A stretch of DNA of 64,000 bases from Agromyces sp. CF514 (GTDB taxonomy: Bacteria; Actinomycetota; Actinomycetes; Actinomycetales; Microbacteriaceae). Shown here in pieces: positions 1-8,486 of this stretch; position 1 is the first letter of the stretch, and the number at the start of each line of letters is the position of its first letter. Location of the stretch: NCBI RefSeq assembly GCF_900113185.1, contig NZ_FOZD01000002.1, positions 62,001 through 126,000 on the forward strand, given 5' to 3'. The notes under the pieces are model-generated. The model was not told the DNA's origin. It saw only the letters and a program-made list of their open reading frames with translations, and ran no database searches. The position numbers were made by a program, and so were the translations under genes.

Positions 1-63
1 TACGAGCAGCTTGGACTCGACCGCGGTGAGCTTGACGGTCGCGGGCATGGCGATTGCGGACAT
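1..63 (-). CDS. ABC transporter permease, N-terminal fragment (cut by window edge)
   Basis: Only the first 21 codons lie in the window; the gene continues past the left edge. The start is an ATG at 63-61 preceded by a good AGGAG ribosome binding site about six bases upstream. The visible peptide begins MSAIAMPATVKLTAVESKLL, a short cytoplasmic N-terminus of the kind seen in ABC-2 type permeases, and the gene directly follows an ABC-2 type ATPase on the same strand with a 38-base gap. It is therefore inferred to be the membrane partner of that ATPase. The fragment is too short for a domain assignment on its own. Confidence 0.6.
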   Translation of the reverse strand, partial: MSAIAMPATVKLTAVESKLLV

Positions 64-101
64 GACGGTCTCCTGAGATGTGGTGGGCGGATGCTTCGTG
101 G

Positions 102-1019
102 TCAGACGTCGGACTCGCGCCCGGTGAGGGCGGCGAAGGCGTCGTCGAGGGTTCGCTTGTCGATGCGCAGATCGGTGACGAGCACCTGCTCGCGGGCCAG
201 CATCGACGTGACGGCCATGGCGAAGTCGCCCCTGCCCGACACGGTCACCGCCGCACCGGCGCGTTGCACCGTGGCGACCCCGGGAAGGTCGCGGATGGCC
301 TCGAGGCGCCCGTCGGAGGCATCCGAAGCCAGGGTGAACCGCATCGCGTGCTCGGCGTCCACGCCGTCGATCAGTCGGGCGGGCGAGTCGATCGCCACGA
401 TGCGACCCTGGCTGAAGACCGCGACCCGGTCGCACAGCTCCTCGACCTCGTCCATGAAGTGGCTCACGAGCACGACGGTGACTCCGGTGTCGCGGATCTG
501 CTTGATGAGCGCCCACGTCGCTCGGCGCGCCTGCGGATCGAGCCCGGTGGTCAGTTCGTCGAGGAACGCGACCCGAGGATCGCCGACGAGCGCGAGCGCG
601 ATGATGAGTCGCTGCTTCTGGCCGCCCGAGAGCTTGGCGAACCGCACGTTGCGCTGCTCCGAGAGTCCCCATTCCACGAGGAGCTCACGCCAGTCGCGCG
701 GGCGGCGGTAGAACGAGGCGTAGAGGTCGAGCGCCTCCCAGACCTTGAGGTTGTCGGGCAGGTCGGTGTGCTGCAACTGCACGCCGATGAATTCGTGCAG
801 TTCCCGGCCGTCGACGACGGGATCGAGACCGAGCACGCGGACCGACCCGGAATCGGCGGTGCGCAGTCCTTCGATGATCTCGACCGTGGTGGTCTTGCCG
901 GTGCCGTTCGGCCCGAGGATGCCGAAGATCTCGCCCTCCTCGACCGAGAAGGAGACCCCGTCGAGCACGGTGCGGCCGGAGTAGCGCTTGGAGAGTTCGG
1001 TGACGTCGATGACTGGCAT
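102..1019 (-). CDS. ABC-2 type transporter ATP-binding protein
   Basis: Cytoplasmic ATPase of 305 residues that powers an ABC-2 exporter, probably for a drug or lipid-like substrate. It shows a Walker A GPNGTGKTT, the signature LSGGQKQRL, a Walker B ending in FLDELTTGLDP (with L where most families have P) and the switch histidine in LVSHFMDEVEEL. The C-terminal 90 residues form the usual accessory domain of this class. The ATG at 1019 is chosen because MPVIDVTELSKRY matches the family start; an in-frame start at 1103 would add 28 residues that do not resemble the family. The permease start lies 38 bases downstream, so the two are probably co-transcribed. The substrate cannot be read from the sequence. 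Confidence 0.9.
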   Translation of the reverse strand: MPVIDVTELSKRYSGRTVLDGVSFSVEEGEIFGILGPNGTGKTTTVEIIEGLRTADSGSVRVLGLDPVVDGRELHEFIGVQLQHTDLPDNLKVWEALDLYASFYRRPRDWRELLVEWGLSEQRNVRFAKLSGGQKQRLIIALALVGDPRVAFLDELTTGLDPQARRATWALIKQIRDTGVTVVLVSHFMDEVEELCDRVAVFSQGRIVAIDSPARLIDGVDAEHAMRFTLASDASDGRLEAIRDLPGVATVQRAGAAVTVSGRGDFAMAVTSMLAREQVLVTDLRIDKRTLDDAFAALTGRESDV

Positions 1020-1178
1020 GACTCGAGCCTCGCCGGTATCCGCTCGCCGCCCATCGACTGGGCGGGCGCCGTTCGGTCGGCTCCGGTGGATTCCGGAATC
1101 CACCGATCGGTTGATGCGGGCGGCTCGACCCGGTCCGCCTCGCGGCAGGCCGGCGCCCTTCGGTGGGGCCAGACGCGG

Positions 1179-1835
1179 TCAGGCGCGAGCGGCGAGCAGC
1201 TCCTCCATGAGGGCGATCTCCGCGTTCTGGCTCTTCACGACCGACGTGGCGAACGGGGTGACCAGCGTGTTCGTCGAACGGTCGAGCACCGCCTCGGCCA
1301 TCTCGACCGCACCCTGGTGGTGCGCGATCATCAGCTCGAGGAAGATCCGCTCGGCGTCGACCCCGGTGGCGGCCTGGAGTTCGGCGATCTGCTGCGGGGT
1401 CGCGAGGCCGGGCATGGGCTCGCCGGGCTCGTGCGCGCCGCTGCCGTGCGCGTCGTGCGCTGCTGCGCCCGCCGGCGCCGTGGTCATCCAGGTCATCGAG
1501 GGCTCGGACGCCGCCTGCGGGAGACCCCACGCTCGCAGCCACCCGTACAGCTGACCCGCCTGCTGCGACTGGGTGTTGGCGATGTCGTACGCCAAGAGGC
1601 GGATGTCGGGGTCATCGGTCTCGTCGCGGACGATCATCGCCAGCTCGGCGCCCTGGAGGTGGTGCACCTGCATGTCGCGGGAGAAGCCCGCCTCGGCGCT
1701 CGAGTCGGTCGGCGTGGGCTCGGCGAGCGTGCTGAGCCGACCGATCGAGAAGGCGACGACCGCGACGACCACCAGGGCGACGGATGCCGCGATGAGCACC
1801 GACATCCGCGCGACGGAGCCGTTCCGAGCGGTCAT
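1179..1835 (-). CDS. DUF305 family membrane-anchored protein
   Basis: Protein of 218 residues with one N-terminal membrane segment (about residues 10-30) and an exported DUF305 domain. The two family hallmarks are visible: FSRDMQVHHLQGAELA near the front and ELMIAHHQGAVEMAE near the end, His-rich helices of a ferritin-like four-helix fold that are thought to bind metal. A His-rich loop with HDAHGSGAH lies between them. Its ATG overlaps the stop of the upstream DUF3105 gene in an ATGA, which indicates translational coupling. The two families often occur together in actinobacteria and both are of unknown biochemical role; a metal (copper) link is only a family-level suspicion. Confidence 0.85.
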   Translation of the reverse strand: MTARNGSVARMSVLIAASVALVVVAVVAFSIGRLSTLAEPTPTDSSAEAGFSRDMQVHHLQGAELAMIVRDETDDPDIRLLAYDIANTQSQQAGQLYGWLRAWGLPQAASEPSMTWMTTAPAGAAAHDAHGSGAHEPGEPMPGLATPQQIAELQAATGVDAERIFLELMIAHHQGAVEMAEAVLDRSTNTLVTPFATSVVKSQNAEIALMEELLAARA

Positions 1836-2515
1836 GCGACCTTGCCGGGGCCGTCCACGGCACCCGTGCACGGCGCGCCGGGCTCGGGCACGTCGCCGCT
1901 CTGCCAGTACTCCTCGATGAACGACTCGATGCGCGAATCGGCGACGTCGTCGACGGCCAGCTGCGTGTTCCATCCGCTCAGCACGATCGGTGCGGGCAGG
2001 CTCGCGAACGGCGAGAGGATCACGTAGGTGGACGGGAGCTTCGCCCGCAGCGCGGCGACGTCCGACTCCGACAGCGATCGGTCGTAGGTGACCCAGAGCG
2101 CTCCGTGCTCGAGCGAGTGCACGGCGTTCTCACTCGGCACCTGCTCGGTGTAGACGCCGCAGTTCAGCCAGGCCGGGTTGTGCGCTCCGCCGACCGGAGG
2201 GGTCTGGTCGTAGACCACGCGGCCGTCGACGTGCGCCGATTCGTTCTCGAACGTCGCGACGCCCTCGATCTCGGCACCGTCGCCACCGGCTGTGTAGGTC
2301 TTCGGCTGCGGGGTCAGCACGATCGCCGTGATGACGAGGGCGACGACCACGGCGCCGCCGACCGCAGCGGACCAGATTCCGATCCGGCGGTTGCGCTTCG
2401 AGCGGGCTTCGCGTCGCCGGTGCTCCTCGAGCTTCCTGGCGCGTTCCTCCGCCCGTTCCTGCTTGAGGCGTGCTGCCTGCTTGATCTTCGGGGGAACGGG
2501 CGGGGTCGCGCTCAC
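1832..2515 (-). CDS. DUF3105 family membrane protein
   Basis: Predicted 227-residue protein: a charged, probably coiled-coil cytoplasmic N-terminus (about residues 10-50, rich in Arg, Glu and Lys), one membrane helix (about 52-75) and an outer DUF3105 domain. The domain hallmarks are visible in [17 protein letters not shown] and [14 protein letters not shown], with conserved His residues. A GTG at 2515 was taken as start because it has GAGAGAGG upstream and because further upstream codons have no family character. The stop overlaps the DUF305 start. Function is unknown; the outer face location is inferred from the topology. Confidence 0.82.
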   Translation of the reverse strand: MSATPPVPPKIKQAARLKQERAEERARKLEEHRRREARSKRNRRIGIWSAAVGGAVVVALVITAIVLTPQPKTYTAGGDGAEIEGVATFENESAHVDGRVVYDQTPPVGGAHNPAWLNCGVYTEQVPSENAVHSLEHGALWVTYDRSLSESDVAALRAKLPSTYVILSPFASLPAPIVLSGWNTQLAVDDVADSRIESFIEEYWQSGDVPEPGAPCTGAVDGPGKVA

Positions 2516-2622
2516 GCGGGGGCCTCTCTCGTAGGGTCGGGAGTTCCATCCGACCGCACGTCGCTGGGAGAACGCCCCGGCCGGACGGTCACCCGCCGAG
2601 ACGGTGCCTCGGGCCGGCCGGG

Positions 2623-2892
2623 CTACCAGACGATTCCGCCGCCGACCGAGATGCCGGCCCACGTGAGCGCGATGAAGATCGCGGCGAACACGACGGGCGC
2701 GATGCCCTTTCCGCTGCGCGCGAGTCCCTTGAGGAGCGCGATGACGGCGAGGATCGCGGCGACGATCGAGAGGCCGCCGCCGAGGATCAGCCCGATGAAG
2801 AGCGGGATGGGCATGAGCAGCAGGCCGGCCAGCGCGAACCAGAACGCGGCCCAGGCAGTCGGGTTGGAGCGGCGTTCCACGGAGGATGTCAT
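2623..2892 (-). CDS. DUF4190-like small membrane protein
   Basis: Predicted 89-residue protein with three hydrophobic stretches and the Asn-Pro/Gly-rich pattern of DUF4190 proteins ([16 protein letters not shown], then [19 protein letters not shown]). It ends with a last hydrophobic segment and GGGIVW. The ATG at 2892 sits unusually close to a GGAGG (one base), so a GTG four codons later may be the true start. It is first in the minus-strand run that continues with the DUF3105 and DUF305 genes, 107 bases apart. No specific role is known for such proteins. Confidence 0.65.
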   Translation of the reverse strand: MTSSVERRSNPTAWAAFWFALAGLLLMPIPLFIGLILGGGLSIVAAILAVIALLKGLARSGKGIAPVVFAAIFIALTWAGISVGGGIVW

Positions 2893-3072
2893 GCCTCCAG
2901 TATTTCGTGCCGGCGGGCCGCGGTCCGCCGCCCGGTGCCGGCGGGCCACGGCCGGCGGCCGTCGGCGCATCGCACGGAATCGGATGCGACATCCGTCCAA
3001 TCCGATCCCGCGCGGCCTCCGAACCCCCCGTGTCGACCCGCTCAGGGCCGGCCCCTACGAAGGAGGAGATCC

Positions 3073-3735
3073 ATGCGATCGATCCGCAGCACCCGTACCG
3101 CGCTCGCCGTGTTCTCGATCACGGCCGTCGCCATGCTCGGCCTGGCAGGCTGCAGCTCGGGCGACAGCAGCTCGTCGGAATCCGACGAGCCCACCACGTC
3201 CGAGGAATCGATGGCGCCCAGTGACGAGGCCATGGACCCGGCAGCCGACCTCGTCGGCCCCGGTTGCGCCGCCTATGCCGAGGCCGTGCCCGACGGCGCA
3301 GGCTCGGTCGCCGGAATGGCCGAGGACCCGGTCGCCGTCGCGGCATCCAACAACCCGATGCTGACCACGCTCACCGCGGCCGTCTCGGGTCAGCTGAACC
3401 CCGACGTGAACCTGGTCGACACGCTGAACGGCGACGAGTTCACCGTCTTCGCGCCGGTCGACGAGGCGTTCGCGAAGATCGACCCGGCCACGATCGAGTC
3501 GCTGAAGACCGACTCCGACACGCTGACGTCGATCCTCACGTACCACGTCGTGCCCGGCCAGCTCTCGCCCGACGAGGTCGTCGGAACGCAGACGACCGTG
3601 CAGGGGGGAACCGTCGAGGTGACCGGTTCCGGCGATGACCTCATGGTCAACGACGCGAAGGTCATCTGCGGTGGCGTGCACACGGCCAACGCGACCGTGT
3701 ACCTCATCGACACGGTGCTCATGCCCTCGATGTAG
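3073..3735 (+). CDS. Fasciclin (FAS1) domain lipoprotein
   Basis: Predicted 220-residue lipoprotein. The signal peptide ends in the lipobox LAGC with the lipidated Cys at residue 27, followed by a low-complexity Ser/Glu linker of about 40 residues and a single FAS1 domain (about 95-218). The domain shows [13 protein letters not shown] and the box [11 protein letters not shown]1 domains usually mediate adhesion or matrix contacts at the cell surface. The start has a strong AGGAGGAG ribosome site. It probably leads a run with the two membrane protein genes downstream, after a 101-base gap. Confidence 0.9.
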   Translation: MRSIRSTRTALAVFSITAVAMLGLAGCSSGDSSSSESDEPTTSEESMAPSDEAMDPAADLVGPGCAAYAEAVPDGAGSVAGMAEDPVAVAASNNPMLTTLTAAVSGQLNPDVNLVDTLNGDEFTVFAPVDEAFAKIDPATIESLKTDSDTLTSILTYHVVPGQLSPDEVVGTQTTVQGGTVEVTGSGDDLMVNDAKVICGGVHTANATVYLIDTVLMPSM

Positions 3736-3836
3736 TCCCACCGACGCGGGGCGCCGCGCGGCCGATCCGGCCCACGGCGCCCCCGCATCGAACGACCCGA
3801 GTCGCGGCATCCGCCGCGCAACCTGAGGAGGACCCC

Positions 3837-4253
3837 ATGTTCAGCACTGTCAATCGCGCCGTCGCGACCATCTTCGGCGCCGTCTACCTGCTCGTCGGCC
3901 TGCTCGGCTTCGCCGTCACCGGCGGCGTGGGCTTCATCGCGACCGAGGGCGGCCTGCTGCTCGGGCTGTTCGCCGTGAACCCGCTGCACAACATCGCGCA
4001 CCTGCTGATCGGCGGAGCGCTGCTCATCGCCGGCCTCGCGAACGTGCGCGCCGCGAAGACGGTCAACACCGTCGTCGGCGCCGCCTACCTGCTGCTCGGC
4101 ATCGTGGGCTTCTTCCTGGTCGGGACCGCGGCCAACATCCTGGCGCTCAACACGGCCGATCACTTCCTGCACCTGGCGAGCGCGCTCGTGCTCCTGGGCG
4201 TGGGGCTCGGGGCCGATCGCACGGTGCCCGCGAACCGCACGGCGATGGCGTAG
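3837..4253 (+). CDS. DUF4383 domain membrane protein
   Basis: Predicted 138-residue integral membrane protein with four helices. It carries the DUF4383 pattern, with NPLHNIAHLLIGGALL in the second helix region and a second similar motif NTADHFLHLASALVLL near the end. A clear GAGGAGG ribosome site precedes the ATG. It is co-directional with the fasciclin lipoprotein upstream and another membrane protein 10 bases downstream. The family is widespread in actinobacteria and has no assigned function. Confidence 0.88.
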   Translation: MFSTVNRAVATIFGAVYLLVGLLGFAVTGGVGFIATEGGLLLGLFAVNPLHNIAHLLIGGALLIAGLANVRAAKTVNTVVGAAYLLLGIVGFFLVGTAANILALNTADHFLHLASALVLLGVGLGADRTVPANRTAMA

Positions 4254-4263
4254 GGAGCCGGCC

Positions 4264-4890
4264 GTGTCGGCACTGGCGCACCTCACGCGGACCTGGCCCG
4301 TGTTCGCCGCGCTCGGCGCGGGGCTCGTGCTGCTCGCGGTGGGCGCCGGTGCCCTGGGCGACCAGGCCTGGGGGAACGCAGCCGGAGCCGTGCTGATCGG
4401 GAGCGGCGTCGCCGCACTCGGCTGGGCGGTCGCGGCACTGCGGACCGGCCGGGCGCCCGCCCCGGGTGCCGTGCTCGCTGCGGCCCTGGTGCTCATCGCG
4501 GCGTCCGGGGCGGTCTTCGCCTCGGGCGCCGCTCAAGCCGTGGGCATCGCGGTGCTGCCGCTGCTGACGGCCGACGCCTTCGCGCTCGTCGTCGCGTTCG
4601 GCGCAGCGGCGGCGGTACGCGCGCGGCGCGACGTGCGAGCAGGGCGGGCAGGGCTCGCAGGGCGAGCGGATGCCGCGGGCGACCGCGTCCGGCAAGGCGC
4701 CGCCGTCGCGCGACCCGTAGAGCGGTCCTCCGCTCGCCGCCCCGCCGTCTCGGCCGTCGGCCTGGCGATCGGCGCCGCACTGGTCGCCGCAATCGCGACG
4801 CCGGCGCTCGCCGGCACCCGGGCGGGAGATGCGGCCGTGCCGCACGGGGAGCTGCACGGCGTGGTGTCCGACACCGGGCACCGCCACTGA
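4264..4890 (+). CDS. Hypothetical multi-spanning membrane protein
   Basis: Predicted 208-residue protein starting at a GTG with AGGGAG upstream, ten bases after the DUF4383 stop. Hydrophobic segments lie at about residues 12-30, 38-58, 68-88 and 90-112. An Arg/Ala-rich cytoplasmic stretch (115-160) follows, then a last helix near 163-182 and a His-ending tail (SDTGHRH). I recognise no domain family. Its position indicates it is translated with the DUF4383 gene, and a strong terminator follows 50 bases later. Confidence 0.7.
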   Translation: MSALAHLTRTWPVFAALGAGLVLLAVGAGALGDQAWGNAAGAVLIGSGVAALGWAVAALRTGRAPAPGAVLAAALVLIAASGAVFASGAAQAVGIAVLPLLTADAFALVVAFGAAAAVRARRDVRAGRAGLAGRADAAGDRVRQGAAVARPVERSSARRPAVSAVGLAIGAALVAAIATPALAGTRAGDAAVPHGELHGVVSDTGHRH

Positions 4891-4939
4891 CTCCGTCTCG
4901 CCGCGTGCCGGCGACGCGCGCGGCGAGGCGGACCCAGAA

Positions 4940-4975
4940 GGCGGCCCCGGGCTCGGCCCCCGACCCGGGGCCGCC
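4940..4975 (+). terminator. Strong GC-rich hairpin terminator
   Basis: A perfect 12-bp stem (GGCGGCCCCGGG at 4940-4951 with CCCGGGGCCGCC at 4964-4975) and a 12-base loop lie 50 bases after the last gene of the fasciclin/DUF4383 run. There is no real T-tract, as is common in high-GC actinobacteria. Confidence 0.75.
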
Positions 4976-5002
4976 GCATATTCGAAGAGAGATTTCGTAA
5001 CC

Positions 5003-5041
5003 AACGCCTCTCTGGCTCGCAAAGCGAGTCGGAGGGGCGTT
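5003..5041. other. Long imperfect hairpin upstream of the sugar operon
   Basis: Arms at 5003-5020 and 5024-5041 form an 18-bp stem with only G-U type exceptions around an AAA loop. It lies between the terminator at 4975 and the promoter-like sequence at 5063. It could be a second terminator reading either way, or an insulating element; it is distinctly less GC-rich than the surroundings. Confidence 0.5.
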
Positions 5042-5062
5042 CGTCATGCCCGGAATTGACCC

Positions 5063-5091
5063 TTGACGGATATTTCCGAAAAGGCTTTACT
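5063..5091 (+). promoter_or_regulatory. Candidate promoter/operator of the sugar ABC operon
   Basis: TTGACG at 5063-5068 is followed after 17 bases by TTTACT at 5086-5091, a fair -35/-10 pair. The spacer is AT-rich and holds TTTCCGAAA and AAAGGCTTT, both near-palindromic, so it is a plausible binding site for the ROK regulator encoded at the operon end. The untranslated leader to the first gene would be about 130 bases. Confidence 0.45.
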
Positions 5092-5228
5092 AAATCAACT
5101 CCAGATCCGGCACCGTGCGCAGCCGCGCGGTCACGGTCGGGAGCCGCACCACGCTCTTCCACCCACGGCGTCCGCCGTCACATCCGCGGTCGGTCCTCCC
5201 TGCCGCCCGCCCCCACAGAGGAGATCAC

Positions 5229-6554
5229 ATGCGAACCACCCGCTTCGCGGCAGCAGGGGCCCTCGGCCTCGCCGCCGCGCTGACCTTCACGGCCTGCTCC
5301 GGCAATGCCGGCGCGACCGGCGCCGACTCGGGGCCGCAGCCCGTTCCCACGACCGACGGCTCGGGCAAGACCCTGACCGTCTGGGTCATGGAGGGCGACT
5401 ACCAGGACGCGACGCTCGAGGCGATCAACGACGCGTTCACCGAGCAGACCGGCGCCGACGTCGACCTCCAGATCCAGCAGTGGGACGGCATCACGACGAA
5501 GGTCAGCACCGCGCTCGCGACCGCCACGCCGCCCGACATCATCGACATCGGCAACACCCAGGTGCCGGGATACGCCGCGAACGGCGGGCTGCTCGACCTC
5601 ACCTCGTACGAAGACGACCTCATGCAGGGCGCGACCTGGCTCACGGGCCTCGAAGAGCCGTCGCGCATCGACGGTTCGCTCTACGCGGTGCCCGGCTTCG
5701 CCGGAACCCGTGCAGTCATCTACAACGCGAAGATGTGGGCGGATGCCGGCGTGACCGAGATCCCCACGACGTACGAGGAGCTCACCGCAGCCCTCGACGC
5801 CGTCGCGGCCGCGCACACCGAGGCCGACTTCTCGCCGTTCTACTTCCCGGGCCAGTACTGGCAGTCGAGCATGCAGTTCGTCTGGGACGCGGGCGCCGAG
5901 ATCGCGACCTCCGACGACGGCACGTGGACCGGCGGGTTCTCGACCCCCGAGGGCATCGCCGGACTCGAGCAGTTCGCCGAGTTCCAGAACACCTACTCGA
6001 CCGGCGCATCCGCGACGCTCGACAACATCACGCCCGACCAGAACCAGATCTTCGCCGACGGCAAGACCTCGGCGATCCTGAACACGGGCGGCGGCATCGC
6101 GGGCATCAAGAAGGCGAACCCCGAGATCACCGACGACATGCTCGGCACGTTCCCGCTGCCCGGCCTCTCGGGCGACCAGCAGCCCGCGATGCTCGGCGGA
6201 TCGGTCTGGGGCATCGCCGCCAAGACGCAGAACCACGACCTCGCCCTCCAGTGGGCGAAGATCGCGGGCAGCCCCGAGATCCAGGAGGACTACGTCTACG
6301 GCGTCGACGGCTGGATCCCGAACAGCGTCGAGGGCATCGAGGCAGCGCAGGCCGACGGGCTCTCCCCGTTGCAGGCGGGCTTCTTCCAGGCGGCCCTCGT
6401 CTCGAAGGCCACGCCCGGCGCCGCGAACTGGCCGACGATCGAGGGCGACAAGTCCATCGCCGAGCTCTTCGGTGCGATCGCCTCCGGCGCGAAGACGGCC
6501 GAAGAGGCCGCCGAGGAGTTCGACGCCCACCTCGCCGACGTGCTGAACGACTGA
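5229..6554 (+). CDS. Sugar ABC transporter substrate-binding lipoprotein
   Basis: Predicted 441-residue extracytoplasmic solute-binding protein of the carbohydrate (family 1) type. A signal peptide ends in FTAC with the lipidated Cys at residue 23. The mature part begins with KTLTVWVMEGDYQDATLEAI and continues with the typical substrate-binding pattern (DIIDIGNTQVPGYAANGGLLDLT, GGSVWGIAAKTQNHDLALQWAK). The start has GAGGAG nine bases upstream. It is the first gene of an operon with two permeases, a GH20 hexosaminidase and a ROK regulator. The ligand is therefore inferred to be an amino-sugar oligosaccharide such as chitobiose; the sequence alone does not prove this. Confidence 0.9.
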   Translation: MRTTRFAAAGALGLAAALTFTACSGNAGATGADSGPQPVPTTDGSGKTLTVWVMEGDYQDATLEAINDAFTEQTGADVDLQIQQWDGITTKVSTALATATPPDIIDIGNTQVPGYAANGGLLDLTSYEDDLMQGATWLTGLEEPSRIDGSLYAVPGFAGTRAVIYNAKMWADAGVTEIPTTYEELTAALDAVAAAHTEADFSPFYFPGQYWQSSMQFVWDAGAEIATSDDGTWTGGFSTPEGIAGLEQFAEFQNTYSTGASATLDNITPDQNQIFADGKTSAILNTGGGIAGIKKANPEITDDMLGTFPLPGLSGDQQPAMLGGSVWGIAAKTQNHDLALQWAKIAGSPEIQEDYVYGVDGWIPNSVEGIEAAQADGLSPLQAGFFQAALVSKATPGAANWPTIEGDKSIAELFGAIASGAKTAEEAAEEFDAHLADVLND

Positions 6555-6598
6555 GCAGGCCGACGGATGAGCACGAGACGCGACCCGCGGGCGACGGC

Positions 6599-7579
6599 AT
6601 GACCGTGACCGCCGAACCGATCACGGTCGAACAGGGCGCCGCCGCGGTGGGGGATTCACCGCGGCGGCGCCCGCCCCGGGGCAGCCGTCGGCGCCCGACG
6701 AAGGCGCCGCTCTGGCTGCTCTCGCCCGCCGGACTCGTGATGGCCGTCGTGACGTTGACGCCCATCGTGCTGCTCGTGCTCATCTCGTTCACCGACTACG
6801 ACCAGCGCTCGCTCTTCACCGGCGAGTTCTCGTTCGTCGGCGCCGCCCAGTACGGCGCGATCTTCACCGACCCCGACTTCTGGTGGTCGCTCGTGCGCAC
6901 GATCGGCTTCACGCTGGCCATGGTGCTCGGCAGCGTGGTCATCGGCATGGGCGTCGCACAGCTCATGACCCGCCTCGGCACGGTGATGCGGTACGTCGTG
7001 ACCGTGGTGCTCATCTGCGCCTGGGCCATGCCGAACGTCGCCTCGTCGCTCGTGTGGAACTGGCTGTTCCAGCCGGGCTACGGGGTCGTGAACTGGCTGG
7101 TCACGCAGCTCGGCGTGTTCGGCGACCTGACCGACGTCGCCTGGTCGCGGCATCCGGTGCTCGCAGCCGTGAGCATCTGGGCGCTCATCGTGTGGCAGGC
7201 GGTGCCGTTCATCGCGCTCACGCTCTACGCGGCGCAGGTGCAGGTGCCGCCCGAGTACTTCGAGGCGGCCAGGCTCGACGGCGCGAGCGAGTGGACGATC
7301 TACCGCTCGATCACGCTCGTGTTCCTGCGGCCGACGCTCGGACTCATCACCATCCTCTCGATCATCTGGGACTACAACGTGTTCAACCAGATCTGGCTCA
7401 TCTCCCAGGGCGGGCCCGACGACCTCACCACGACGCTCGGCATCTTCACGTACAAGACCGCGTTCGTCGGGTTCGACCTCGGCGGGGGAGCGGCCGTGTC
7501 GGTCGTGACGACGCTGATCCTGCTCGGCCTCACGGCGCTGTACATCCGCAATCTCGTGCGATCGGGGGAGGAGCTGTGA
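6599..7579 (+). CDS. Sugar ABC transporter permease (MalF type)
   Basis: Predicted 326-residue inner-membrane permease with six helices after a basic 45-residue N-terminus. The EAA loop that docks the ATPase is visible as EYFEAARLDGASEWTIYRSITLVFLRPTLG near residues 220-248. It would form the translocation pore with the next gene. The ATG at 6599 is the first in-frame start after the binding-protein stop at 6554, with no strong ribosome site. The stop overlaps the next start in GTGA, giving translational coupling. Confidence 0.9.
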   Translation: MTVTAEPITVEQGAAAVGDSPRRRPPRGSRRRPTKAPLWLLSPAGLVMAVVTLTPIVLLVLISFTDYDQRSLFTGEFSFVGAAQYGAIFTDPDFWWSLVRTIGFTLAMVLGSVVIGMGVAQLMTRLGTVMRYVVTVVLICAWAMPNVASSLVWNWLFQPGYGVVNWLVTQLGVFGDLTDVAWSRHPVLAAVSIWALIVWQAVPFIALTLYAAQVQVPPEYFEAARLDGASEWTIYRSITLVFLRPTLGLITILSIIWDYNVFNQIWLISQGGPDDLTTTLGIFTYKTAFVGFDLGGGAAVSVVTTLILLGLTALYIRNLVRSGEEL

Positions 7580-8481
7580 GCGCGGTCGCCGAGACCGGTG
7601 CGCCCGGCGCCACCGCGGCCGCACGCGGCATCCGCACGCCCGACCGGCGACGGAGGCGACGGCGGCCGCGCTGGGCGGGCAACCTCATCGCGACCGTGTT
7701 CTGCCTGATCTGGATCTTCCCGGTCTACTGGATGGTGAACACCGCGTTCAAGCCGCGCGAGGAGATCCTCACGCCGACCCCGCTCTTCTGGCCGCGCAAC
7801 CCGTCCATCGAGAACTTCGTCGTCGCGGTGACCCAGACCGGGTTCCTCGTCGACCTCGGGAACAGCCTCGTCGTGGTCGCGGGCACCGTGCTCATGTCGA
7901 TCGTGCTGGGCTTCTTCGCGGCGGCGGCGCTCTCGCGGTTCCGCTTCGGCGGGCGGCGCGCGATCCTCGTCGTGATCCTCGCGGTGCAGATGCTGCCGGG
8001 CACCGCGCTGCTCATCCCGACCTTCCTGATGTTCAACTCGATCGGGCTGCTCGGCACGTTCTTCGGGCTCATGCTCGCGTACGTCGCGGCCGTGCTGCCG
8101 TTCTCGATCTGGGTGATGCGCGGGTTCTTCCTCGCGATCCCCGACGAGATCGAGGAGGCCGCGCGCATGGACGGCGCCGGCACGTGGCGGATCCTCGTGA
8201 GCGTCTGGTTCCCGCTCGTCGGCCCGGGCGTCATCGCGACGAGCATCTTCGCGTTCATCGCCGCATGGAACGACTACCTCGTCGCCTACACCTTCATGAA
8301 GGACCAGGCGATGTACACGCTGCCGGTCTGGCTCGCCTCGTTCACGACGCCGACCGCGGGAACGGACTTCGGCGGCCAGATGGCCGGCTCGGTGCTGTTC
8401 TCGCTGCCCGTGATCGTCTTCTTCCTCTTCATCCAACGCAACCTCGTCGCGGGCATGTCTGCCGGCGCCGTGAAGGGCTGA
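7576..8481 (+). CDS. Sugar ABC transporter permease (MalG type)
   Basis: Predicted 301-residue permease with six helices. The cytoplasmic EAA motif reads EIEEAARMDGAGTWRILVSV and is followed by PLVGPGV, typical of MalG-like subunits. It starts at a GTG overlapping the preceding stop, with GGGGAG upstream. No ATPase gene of the MsmK/MsiK type follows, so a shared ATPase encoded elsewhere must energise the pair, as is known for the Streptomyces DasABC-MsiK system. The hexosaminidase starts five bases after its stop. Confidence 0.9.
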   Translation: MSAVAETGAPGATAAARGIRTPDRRRRRRRPRWAGNLIATVFCLIWIFPVYWMVNTAFKPREEILTPTPLFWPRNPSIENFVVAVTQTGFLVDLGNSLVVVAGTVLMSIVLGFFAAAALSRFRFGGRRAILVVILAVQMLPGTALLIPTFLMFNSIGLLGTFFGLMLAYVAAVLPFSIWVMRGFFLAIPDEIEEAARMDGAGTWRILVSVWFPLVGPGVIATSIFAFIAAWNDYLVAYTFMKDQAMYTLPVWLASFTTPTAGTDFGGQMAGSVLFSLPVIVFFLFIQRNLVAGMSAGAVKG

Positions 8482-8486
8482 CCTGC

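Noticed and set aside
2907..2947. 13-bp direct repeat GTGCCGGCGGGCC between divergent genes
   Set aside because: Two copies of a GC-rich word in a GC-rich spacer are not convincing as operators; no symmetry or spacing pattern supports binding.
5063..6598. Reading frame running from 5063 through the binding-protein gene into the first permease
   Set aside because: The part before 6599 is an off-frame shadow of the substrate-binding protein gene; the permease starts at 6599.
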